Source of the DNA: Streptomyces turgidiscabies Car8
Lineage (GTDB): Bacteria > Actinomycetota > Actinomycetes > Streptomycetales > Streptomycetaceae
Length of the DNA: 33,669 nucleotides
Direction: 5' to 3'
Assembly: GCF_000331005.1 (NCBI RefSeq)
Contig: NZ_AEJB01000093.1
Span: 1-33,669, forward strand
The notes beneath the pieces are model-generated. The model did not search any database and was not told the DNA's origin. It was given only the letters and a program-made list of their open reading frames with translations. Every line of letters begins with the position of its first letter. Position 1 is the stretch's first letter. The translations under genes were made by a program, and so were the position numbers. This document shows, piece after piece, positions 7,118 to 14,230 of this stretch.

Positions 7118-9171
7118 TGTTCGGGGTCCAGGACGTGTCGGCGTGGCCGGCCGATGACGGGCCGGACCAGGTTGGGGCCGGGCAGGGGGTAGAGGTACTC
7201 GCCCTTGTCGTTGGCCAGGACGCCGGTGATGATGCCGTCGCGGCGCCAGTGCTTGACGGTCTGGAAGTGGACGCCGAGGTGGCGGGCGAGTTCGGAGACG
7301 GTCAGCATCCCGGCGTCGAGCAGGCGTTGGCGGTGGCTGCGTAGCTGGTAGGCGTTGCGCAGGTGGACGATCATGCCGCGGGTGAAGGGTCGGCCCATGC
7401 CGCTGGGCAGGCCGCGCTCGTTGAGGATGTCGGCGCTCTGGGCGTCGGTGTGCTCTTCGAGGAGTTCGTCGAGGGCTGTGACGACAGTGGGGTCGGTCTG
7501 GCGAAGTTCCCAGGCGGTCAGCGGGCGGGGCAGGGTGAGCTGGTGGCTCTGGCCGCCGCGCAGGACGACACCGACGGTGATGTGGTCGGTCTTGGTGAGG
7601 GTGACGTCGGTGACCAGGAGCCGGAGCATGCGCTTGCGTTCCCGCATCGGGGTGGCCGGGTCGTTCCAGAGCCGGGGGAAGTCGGCGGCCAGCGCGGTGA
7701 TCTTTGCGCGGGTCTCGGGCGAGAGCGGGCCAATGGCGGTGTTCTTCGCGTGCTCGTACTCGTCGGTGGCATCGGCGAGTTCGCGTAAGGCGTCGTTCCA
7801 GTCGGCTTCGAGTGTGTCGGCGACCAGCCGGTTGGCGGGATCGACGGCCAGGTAGCGGCGCCTGGCGAGGTCGGCGCGGTAGCGGGCGCGTTCGACGCAG
7901 GATGCGCGGAGCCGGTCGGCTTCCTCGGCGCGGGCGGCCAGCTCATCACTCACCCGCAGGGCGACTTCGAGGGTGAGCGGGGTGAGGGTGGTCAGCAGCA
8001 GCTCGCCGACGGCGGCGTCGATCTGGTCGCCGACCATGGTCTGGCAGATCGGGGCCGCGTTGCGGATCCCTTCGAACTGGCAGAGGTAGATCGGTTTTCC
8101 GGTGCCTTTGTAGTGCTGGTAGCGCACGGTCATCCGGCGGCCGCACTTGCCGCAGGAGACCATGCCCTGCAGCAGCGCGGTGCCTTCCCGCGGTGGGGAG
8201 GCTTTGCGGTCGGTGCCGTGGGCGGCGGCGAGTTCCGCGAGCCGGGTCTGGTTGGCCTCGAACTCCGGCCAGGTCAGGTAGCCCGGATGGGCATCGGTGA
8301 TCAGCACCGTCCACTCCTCGCGCGGCAGGACGTGGCTGATGGTCTTGCCGCCCGGACCGCGGCGTTGATGTCGGCGTCCGTAGAAGAACGCGCCGGCATA
8401 GCGCGGGTTGTGCAGGATCTGCAGGACCCGGTGGTGCTGCAGGATGCCCCAGGTCAGCTCGTCCTTGTTCGGGCCGGTGCGGATCCGGCGGGGGAACTTC
8501 AGGCCCTCGTCGGCGAACGTCTTGACGACGGCATAGGCGGAGCCGGTCGCGGCGAACGTGGCCAGCAGATGCCGGATGGCCTGCTGGATGGAGGCGTCCG
8601 GGTCCAGCACCACCCGCTCGGCGTGGTCATAGACGAGGCCAACGGGCAGCGGCTGGACCAGCTCTCCGCGCCTCGCTTTGGACAGTACTCCGCCTCGAAG
8701 GCGGGCCTTGAGCAGGTGCAACTCCGCTTCTGACATGGTCCCCTTGAGGCCGAGGAGCAACCTGTCGTTGAAGTTCCCGGGGTCATAGAGGCCGTCTTCG
8801 TCCAGGATCAGCGTGCCGGCCAGCGCGCAGATCTCCAGCAACCGGTGCCAGTCGGTGTTGTTGCGGGCGAGGCGGGACACTTCCAGGCCGAGGACGATCC
8901 CGGCGTGTCCCATGCCGACCTCGGCGACCAGCCGCTGAAAGCCGTCCCGGCCCTCGGCGGAAGCGCCGGACTGTCCCTGGTCAGTGTCGATCACGACGAT
9001 CTGGGAATGTTCCCAGCCCAGCGCGACGGCCCGGCCCCGCAGGGCGTACTGCCGCTGGGTGGACTCGGTGTTGTTGATTACCTGTTTGAGGGTGGACTGC
9101 CGGATATAGAGGTAGGCGTCACGCTGCAGATGTTCGCGGGTCACCTTGCCCGCCGCGGCCGTCGCGTCCAT
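7099..9171 (-). CDS. Large serine recombinase with C-terminal HTH
   Basis: This 690-residue protein is the probable integrase/excisionase enzyme of the element. It cuts both strands and forms a Ser-DNA link at a 2-bp overlap. The resolvase domain spans about 18-165, with the catalytic serine in YIRQST (Ser26), and LEVSRLARNNTDW (about 96-108) and GTMSEAEL (144-151) as family motifs. The recombinase domain is at about 175-310. A zinc ribbon uses C340, C343, C364 and C376, followed by a long helical region (about 400-480). An unusual MerR/excisionase-like helix-turn-helix lies at about 623-650 (LTVSELARHLGVHFQTVKHWRRDGII). The ATG at 9171 has GAGGAG about 12-15 bases upstream. The frame stays open for another 416 codons upstream, but that part is a shadow of the HTH gene. 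No separate excision factor is recognisable. Confidence 0.9.
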   Translation of the reverse strand: MDATAAAGKVTREHLQRDAYLYIRQSTLKQVINNTESTQRQYALRGRAVALGWEHSQIVVIDTDQGQSGASAEGRDGFQRLVAEVGMGHAGIVLGLEVSRLARNNTDWHRLLEICALAGTLILDEDGLYDPGNFNDRLLLGLKGTMSEAELHLLKARLRGGVLSKARRGELVQPLPVGLVYDHAERVVLDPDASIQQAIRHLLATFAATGSAYAVVKTFADEGLKFPRRIRTGPNKDELTWGILQHHRVLQILHNPRYAGAFFYGRRHQRRGPGGKTISHVLPREEWTVLITDAHPGYLTWPEFEANQTRLAELAAAHGTDRKASPPREGTALLQGMVSCGKCGRRMTVRYQHYKGTGKPIYLCQFEGIRNAAPICQTMVGDQIDAAVGELLLTTLTPLTLEVALRVSDELAARAEEADRLRASCVERARYRADLARRRYLAVDPANRLVADTLEADWNDALRELADATDEYEHAKNTAIGPLSPETRAKITALAADFPRLWNDPATPMRERKRMLRLLVTDVTLTKTDHITVGVVLRGGQSHQLTLPRPLTAWELRQTDPTVVTALDELLEEHTDAQSADILNERGLPSGMGRPFTRGMIVHLRNAYQLRSHRQRLLDAGMLTVSELARHLGVHFQTVKHWRRDGIITGVLANDKGEYLYPLPGPNLVRPVIGRPRRHVLDPEHSATTR

Positions 9172-9586
9172 GGATGCCGTCCGCTCCTCGTGCTTCTCGT
9201 GTCGTTCGTTGCGTGCGTTCTTCGGGCGGGTGGAGATGTGCCAGGGCCATCGCGGCCAGGACCCGGACGAGTTCGTCGCCGTCGCGGGCCAAGCCGGCCG
9301 GCGCCTGCCTCTCGTGGCCGGGTCGGCCCCGAGGCTCGGGCAGGGACCGCCAGGCCGCGGCCCAGGCGGCCATGCCCTTGCCGACGAGCACGCCCCAGCC
9401 CAGCCGCCAGCCGCCGCCCGTGCCGTCGGCCGCCGCGGTCCGCAGTTCCTCATAACGGGCTGTGGCCGCTGCGGCGTCCGCGGGTCCCGTAGTCGCAGGG
9501 CTGTCAGCTGCAGCTTTTGGAGGACTCCTGAGTGCGTGCGGCCGCGCGTCGGGCCAGGGCCCGCTCGATGGAGCGCGGGTGGACAC
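9119..9586 (-). CDS. Possible small protein between HTH and recombinase genes
   Basis: This is an open frame of up to 155 residues from a GTG at 9586. It overlaps the end of the HTH gene by 83 bases and the start of the recombinase gene by 53. The part free of overlap (about 9172-9503) reads EELRTAAADGTGGGWRLGWGVLVGKGMAAWAAAWRSLPEP, then LARDGDELVRVLAAMALAHLHPPEE, which looks protein-like and partly helical. I recognise no family and no convincing ribosome-binding site. It fills an otherwise empty 330-base gap in the element, which favours a real gene, but the start is uncertain. Confidence 0.4.
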   Translation of the reverse strand: MSTRAPSSGPWPDARPHALRSPPKAAADSPATTGPADAAAATARYEELRTAAADGTGGGWRLGWGVLVGKGMAAWAAAWRSLPEPRGRPGHERQAPAGLARDGDELVRVLAAMALAHLHPPEERTQRTTREARGADGIHGRDGRGGQGDPRTSAA

Positions 9587-9995
9587 TCAGGCCGTACTCG
9601 CCGGCGACGGCGACGGCCAGGTCCCCCGAGCGCAGAGACGGCTCGGCGGCCAGCCGTGTTTCGACGTACTCCATCACTTCGTCGGTGAGTTTGCGCGGCC
9701 CCTTCGGGCCGGGCTTGCCCGGCACCAGCGCGGCCGGACCGCCCGCGTCGAGTGCGGCCACGGCGTCGTAGTAGACCTGCCGGGAGAACCCGAACTCCCG
9801 CACCGCCCGGGCCGCAGGCACCTTGTCCACCCGCACCCGGCGCACCATCTCGTACTTCACCTGCACCAGATCCCGCGGATCGCAGAACGGCGAGGCGGTG
9901 AACACCACATCGACCACGGCCTCCGGCCGCGGGTTCAGCGTCCGCGTCGCCCTCAGCGCGTCCTCTTTCGGATCGCTCGTCGCGTTGCCGGCCAT
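9504..9995 (-). CDS. Transposase-like helix-turn-helix protein without DDE domain
   Basis: This 163-residue DNA-binding protein belongs to the serine-recombinase element. After a polar N-terminus it has an HTH of the kind found at the front of IS-family transposases: KYEMVRRVRVDKVPAARAVREFGFSRQVYYDAVAALDAGG (about 47-86). A basic linker follows (PGKPGPKGPRKLT, 93-104), then a second helical unit (SGDLAVAVAGEYGLSVHPRSIERALAR, 123-149). The protein ends there; the catalytic DDE domain that normally follows is missing. The ATG at 9995 has GGGAGG five bases upstream, the best ribosome-binding site in the element. It may regulate the element or help bind its ends. That role is inferred from gene order, not from a known function. 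Confidence 0.8.
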   Translation of the reverse strand: MAGNATSDPKEDALRATRTLNPRPEAVVDVVFTASPFCDPRDLVQVKYEMVRRVRVDKVPAARAVREFGFSRQVYYDAVAALDAGGPAALVPGKPGPKGPRKLTDEVMEYVETRLAAEPSLRSGDLAVAVAGEYGLSVHPRSIERALARRAAARTQESSKSCS

Positions 9996-10169
9996 GCCGC
10001 CTCCCTTGCTCGCCTGCTGCCTCAAGAATTGCGTCGCGGCCGACCACAGCCAAGAGCGCACAGAGGCACCGGATCACGTATCTGTGCAGGCCAGTTGGTA
10101 TGGCGTGCGCTGTCTCGCTCACCGTGCGCCGGACACGCCCCCACCACTGCGGCGTGAATCCCAAGGCAG

Positions 10170-10445
10170 TCACGGCGTCATCTCCTGGGCACTCGCACCG
10201 CGGCCGTCGAGATGGTCGATCAGGTCGGACAGGGCAAGAAGATCCTCGGTGCGGAACGGGCTGCGGCCCGCCGCGAGGACGACGAAGGGGTCCTCGCCGC
10301 CCGCATCGGTCCACGCCGTCGGCGCGGACAGCACCTCTCCCGCCTCGTCGCGGAAGTACACGCGGTCCTCGCCCCAGTTCTTGCGCCGCACGACGAACGC
10401 GTACGACCGGCCGTGCCACGGATGGAACGGGTGCGTGACCGTCAC
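10170..10445 (-). CDS. DUF5372-like small protein
   Basis: This 91-residue protein is the first gene of the element's minus-strand set. It starts [18 protein letters not shown] and contains [56 protein letters not shown], a pattern I associate with DUF5372, whose function is unknown. The GTG start has GGAG about 7 bases upstream. It has a beta-rich N-terminus and a helical C-terminus, with no membrane segment. A perfect hairpin (10453-10467) overlaps its ribosome-binding site. About 170 bases separate it from the HTH gene. The family assignment is from memory of the sequence pattern. Confidence 0.7.
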   Translation of the reverse strand: MTVTHPFHPWHGRSYAFVVRRKNWGEDRVYFRDEAGEVLSAPTAWTDAGGEDPFVVLAAGRSPFRTEDLLALSDLIDHLDGRGASAQEMTP

Positions 10446-10451
10446 AAGTCG

Positions 10452-10478
10452 CTCCGCACCATGCGGATCAGGAGCATT
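10452..10478 (-). repeat. Right subterminal inverted repeat of element
   Basis: Read on the minus strand this starts AATGCTCCTGATC and ends GTGCGGAG, mirroring the left repeat at exactly the same distance from the AA core. In a circular form the two arms would flank AA symmetrically, as in an attP site. Confidence 0.7.
10453..10467. promoter_or_regulatory. Hairpin/operator at the right end of the element
   Basis: TCCGCA-CCA-TGCGGA is a perfect 6-bp inverted repeat lying 8-22 bases before the DUF5372-like start. Half of it is shared with the right subterminal repeat. It overlaps the probable ribosome-binding site and could be a regulator site or an RNA hairpin limiting translation. Confidence 0.4.
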
Positions 10479-10492
10479 TGACGGTTCGGGAT

Positions 10493-10494
10493 AA
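10493..10494. other. Right crossover dinucleotide AA (attR core)
   Basis: This is the right copy of the shared AA. The next base, G at 10495, completes the lysine codon of the fucosidase, and TGG TGC GTC continues its frame. Confidence 0.7.
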
Positions 10495-13186
10495 GTGGTG
10501 CGTCGAGGGGCCCGGTTCGACGGTGCGATGGCAGGTCGAGCTGCCCGACCCCGTCGAGGTCGCGTCGTACCGACTGACGAGTGCCAACGACGTACCGCAA
10601 CGCGACCCGCAGGAGTGGACGTTCTCCGGCTCCGCCGACGGCGCCACCTGGACCACGCTGGACAGCCGCACCTTGACAGCCCCCTTCGAGAGCCGTTTCC
10701 AGACGAAGGAGTTCACCTGTGAACAGGCCGGGTCCTACCGCTTCTACCGGTTCGACTTCGTCCCCAAGCCGGGGGTCAGCCACTTCCAGGTGAGCGAGAT
10801 GGGCCTGGTAGGCGTCGACCTGGGGGGCGCTTCGACGTACCTGTCGTCGCCGAGCGGCCACTCCGTCGGATCCGGTGCGGGGGGCGGGTCCCGGGCCATG
10901 GACATCTCGTGTTCGGTGGACCGGGACCCGGCCACGGTCTGGCGGGTGGACGCCGCCGCGCCGACGGTCGTCTGGCAGGCCGACCTCCCGCGCGCGGTGG
11001 CCGTCACCTCGTACGCGCTGACGGCGGCCCCGGACCGTCCGCAGGACGACCCCCGGCGATGGGCACTCGAGGCGTCGCAGGACGGGCAGGCCTGGGTGAC
11101 CCTCGACACCCAGAACCCCGGCGCGCCCTTCGCCGGGCGCGGCGAGACCCGGACCTTCCGGATCACCAACAGCGCGGAGTACCGCACCTACCGCCTCACG
11201 TTCACGCCCGGCGAGTCGTGCACCGGCTTCCAGATCGCGGAAGTCACCCTGGAGGGCGGGGCGTTCGACACGCGCACGCAGCGCACGTTCGTCGACTACC
11301 AGCGCGCCCTGGACTTCGTCGAAGGAGTCCATGTCACCCGCTTCGGCGCACCGAGGCACCGCGTCCTGCGCGAGGCCTTCGCCAGCCGGTCCGCGGACGT
11401 CATGGTGTTCCGGTACACGTCCGACAGCGACCAGGGCCTCTCCGGAGCGATCTCCCTGACGTCCGGACAGGAGGGCGCCCCGACGACGGTCGACGCCGAC
11501 GCTCGGCTGATCGCCTTCCGCGGGGTCATGGGAAACGGCCTCAAGCACGCGTGCACCATCCGCGTCGCGCACGCCGACGGCGCCTTCAGCACTGACGGAT
11601 CGGTACTCCGGTTCAGCGGCTGCAGGACCCTCACCCTGCTGCTCGACGCCCGCACCGACTACAGGCTCGACGCCGCGGCCGGCTGGCGCGGAGCCGATCC
11701 GGAACCGGCCATCGGCAGAGCGCTCGCCAAGGCGGCCGCCCGGTCCTACGACAAGCTGCGTGCCGAACACACCGCCGCGACCCGCGCCCTCATGAACCGC
11801 GTCTCCGTCCGCTGGGGCACCTCCGACACGGCTGTCGTCTCCCTGCCGACCCAGGCCCGGCTGGCGCGCTACGCGGCGGGCGGCCAGGACCCGACTCTCG
11901 AGCAGACGATGTTCGACTACGGCCGCTACCTGCTGATCAGTTCCTCCCGCCCGAACGGCCTGCCGGCCAACCTCCAGGGACTGTGGAACGACAGCAACGC
12001 GCCTGCCTGGGCCTCCGACTACCACACCAACATCAACATCCAGATGAACTACTGGGGGGCCGAGACGACGAACCTGCCGGAGTGTCACGAGGCGCTCGTC
12101 GAGTTCATCAGGCAGGTTGCCGTACCCAGCCGTGTGGCCACCCGCAACGCCTTCGGCGAGGACTCGCGCGGCTGGACCGCCCGTACCAGTCAGAGCATCT
12201 TCGGCGGCAACGCGTGGGAGTGGAACACCACAGCGAGCGCCTGGTACGCGCAACACCTCTACGAACACTGGGCGTTCACCCAGGACAAGGTCTACCTCCG
12301 TACGGTCGCCCATCCGATGATCAAGGAGATCTGCGAGTTCTGGGAGGGCCATCTCAAGGAGCGCGAGGACGGACTCCTCGTCGCGCCGAACGGCTGGTCC
12401 CCCGAGCACGGGCCGCGCGAGGACGGCGTCATGTACGACCAGCAGATCATCTGGGACCTGTTCCAGAACTACCTCGACTGCGAGGCGGTACTCGACTCCG
12501 ACCCCGCCTACCGGGCCAAGGTCACGGACCTGCAGTCGCGCCTCGCACCGAACAGGATCGGCAAGTGGGGTCAGTTGCAGGAGTGGCAGGAGGACATCGA
12601 CAGCCCCACCGACATCCACCGCCACACCTCGCACCTCTTCGCGGTCTATCCGGGCCGTCAGATCACCCCGGACACGCCCGACCTGGCGGCCGCCGCCCTC
12701 GTCTCGCTGAAAGCGCGGTGCGGCGAGAAGGAAGGCGTCCCGTTCACGGCCGCGACGGTCTCCGGCGACAGCCGCCGCTCATGGACCTGGCCCTGGCGGG
12801 CGGCCCTCTTCGCCCGTCTCGGTGACGGGCAGCGCGCCCAGGTCATGCTGCGCGGACTGCTGACCTACAACACGCTGCCCAACCTGTTCTGCAACCACCC
12901 GCCCTTCCAGATGGACGGAAACTTCGGCATCACGGGCGCTGTGGCGGAGATGCTCCTGCAGAGCCACAACGGCGTCCTCCATCTGCTGCCCGCCCTGCCG
13001 GACGACTGGAGGCCCAGCGGTTCGTTCACGGGACTCCGCGCCCGAGGCGGCTACGAGGTCAGCTGTGAGTGGCGGAACGGCAAGGTCACGTCCTACCGGA
13101 TCGTGGCCGACCGGGCGAGCAGCCGACGCGAGGTCACCGTGCGGGTGAACGGCGTCGACAGGAAGGTGAAGCCCGGCAAGCCGTGA
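10495..13186 (+). pseudogene. GH95 alpha-L-fucosidase, 3' part of interrupted gene
   Basis: This is the remaining 896 codons of the GH95 gene; the intact protein would have about 1068 residues. Two F5/8-type-C-like (discoidin) modules come first: [22 protein letters not shown]... and [21 protein letters not shown]..., each with an [13 protein letters not shown] / [13 protein letters not shown] strand. The GH95 (alpha/alpha)6 domain follows with its key residues present: [11 protein letters not shown] (the two Asn near 12027-12035), WSPEHGP (Glu near 12404) and FQMDGNFG (Asp at 12914-12916). A C-terminal beta domain ends at [11 protein letters not shown]. The enzyme class hydrolyses alpha-1,2-fucosides by inversion; some members act on alpha-L-galactosides. 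Everything from the discoidin modules on is open and undamaged apart from the insertion, so the break is probably recent. A TTG at 10478 inside the element could start a product without signal peptide. Confidence 0.88.
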
Positions 13187-13217
13187 CTGCGGCACTGCGG
13201 CACTGCGGCACTGCGGG
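13186..13217 (+). repeat. Tandem 8-bp repeat at the end of GH95
   Basis: Four consecutive copies of ACTGCGGC (the last ends in G) begin at the final base of the GH95 stop codon and run into the intergenic region. It is a simple-sequence repeat that could vary in copy number without affecting the protein. Confidence 0.85.
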
Positions 13218-13413
13218 CACCGCGAATGCCGCAGCCGCGGGCGGGGACCTGACACCGGACGCCGGCCCGTCCTCGCCCGCGCCGCCGGCGCCGGTGCAGC
13301 CGGTCTCCTGACCGCCGCCGGAACCCCGGTTCAGGCCACACCGCGGCCGACGGCACCCATGGCCTGAGTGAGGGGCCGTCCATCACGGTGTGGTGCGGGT
13401 ACCGGGCCCGGGG

Positions 13414-13448
13414 GGTGTCGGCGCACACCTCAGGTGTTCGTCGACACC
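13414..13448. terminator. Two-tier inverted repeat at the tetR stop codon
   Basis: GGTGTCG (13414-13420) pairs with CGACACC (13442-13448), and ACACCT (13425-13430) pairs with AGGTGT (13432-13437). A symmetric 4/4 internal mismatch separates the two stems. The tetR stop codon lies at the tip. It sits between the converging GH95 and tetR genes and is a good candidate for a bidirectional terminator, although no T-run follows. Confidence 0.5.
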
Positions 13449-14089
13449 GCGTCGTCCGCCCGGTCGGCGACGAGCCCCCGCAGGATGATGTCGAGCGCGC
13501 TGTCGAGGCGCCGGTGGAGGTCGAAGGGGGCCGGTTCCTCGCGGGTCCAGCGCAGGATCGTCGAGAAGTAGGACGCGGCGAGCAGCACTCCGGCCTGGTC
13601 CTTGTCGATGTCCGTCCTGATCTCCCCGCGCCGCAGCCCTTCCTCGACGATCCGGGCGAGTTCGACCTCCAGTGACGGGTCCTGGAGGAGGCGGCCGTAG
13701 CGCGCCGAGGCCTCCATCAGGACGGCGGTCTCCGCGCGAGAGGCCACGTTGAGGTCGGCCATCTCCTTGAGATACCGCCGCAGGCGGTCGCCGACCGGCA
13801 GGGTCTCCGCGTGCTGCGCGCCGAGGATGTCGGCGACGCGGGCCCGGCGGCGGGCGCCCCATTCCTCGAGGAAGCCGATCTTCTGCGCGAAGTGGTTGAA
13901 GACGGTTGCGCGGGCGACGTCGGCGGCCTCGGCGATCTGTTCCATGGTCGTCGACTCGAAACCCTGGGCGACGAAGAGGCCGACAGCCGTCTCGTACAGC
14001 TGGTCGTGCAGTTTGCGCCGCCTGCGCTCCTGGCGTCCGACAGTGGCACCGCCCTCGGTGGCGGCTGCCGCCGTGTCCCCGATCTTCAT
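13430..14089 (-). CDS. TetR family transcriptional regulator
   Basis: This 219-residue regulator has the TetR N-terminal HTH: RKLHDQLYETAVGLFVAQGFESTTMEQIAEAADVARATVFNHFAQK (about 26-70), with the recognition helix at VARATVFNHF. A helical ligand-binding domain of normal length follows (about 85-210). It is divergent from the MBL-MFS-FAH operon, with a 30-bp palindrome between them, so it most likely represses that operon and itself and is released by the operon's substrate. The start is uncertain. ATG 14089 gives a standard length, ATG 14116 (nine residues longer) has AAGAG upstream, and longer frames would run through the operator. The ligand cannot be read from the sequence. Confidence 0.88.
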   Translation of the reverse strand: MKIGDTAAAATEGGATVGRQERRRRKLHDQLYETAVGLFVAQGFESTTMEQIAEAADVARATVFNHFAQKIGFLEEWGARRRARVADILGAQHAETLPVGDRLRRYLKEMADLNVASRAETAVLMEASARYGRLLQDPSLEVELARIVEEGLRRGEIRTDIDKDQAGVLLAASYFSTILRWTREEPAPFDLHRRLDSALDIILRGLVADRADDAVSTNT

Positions 14090-14155
14090 GGCGCCCAGTA
14101 CAACACAACGCCGCATGACTCTTGACCCCTGCCGCCACATCTCTCTAGATTCCTC

Positions 14156-14185
14156 TCCATCAGTGGACTCAAGTCCACTGATGGA
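14156..14185. promoter_or_regulatory. 30-bp palindromic TetR operator
   Basis: TCCATCAGTGGACT and its exact reverse complement flank a central CA, giving perfect 14-bp arms. It lies 66 bases before the tetR start and 45 bases before the MBL start, where it could block both promoters. TetR proteins commonly bind palindromes of this kind as one or two dimers; binding by the adjacent regulator is inferred. Confidence 0.8.
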
Positions 14186-14230
14186 CGTGAGTCTCACGAT
14201 ATTGGACTGCGGGACACGACAGGAGGCACC

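Larger units (their letters stand above)
7077..10494. mobile_element. 3418-bp serine-recombinase element inserted in GH95 gene
   Basis: The element splits a GH95 gene. Left of it the gene reads ...ACC AA, and right of it AA G TGG TGC. Removing 3418 bases rejoins GDANTK-WCVEGP in frame with no loss. The shared AA is at 7075-7076 and 10493-10494, fitting the 2-bp overlap used by serine recombinases. Imperfect inverted repeats (19 of 27 positions) lie at 7091-7117 and 10452-10478, each 15-41 bases inside the AA, both ending in TGCGGAG when read inward. All genes are on the minus strand: DUF5372-like, HTH protein, a doubtful small ORF, and a 690-residue serine recombinase whose stop is 22 bases from the left edge. 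No DDE transposase or target-site duplication longer than 2 bp is seen. This is either an integrated element of the large-serine-recombinase class or an IS-like unit using one. Confidence 0.88.

Noticed and set aside
10171..10173. GTG overlapping the DUF5372-like stop as a further gene start
   Set aside because: The frame runs into shadow sequence of the HTH gene and shows no protein-like pattern.
9172..10419. 416-codon N-terminal extension of the recombinase frame
   Set aside because: It is arginine- and glycine-rich shadow sequence of the HTH and DUF5372-like genes. The resolvase domain begins right after ATG 9171.
7077..10494. DDE-type insertion sequence
   Set aside because: The transposase-like HTH has no DDE catalytic domain, and the edges show a 2-bp overlap, not the usual longer target duplication.
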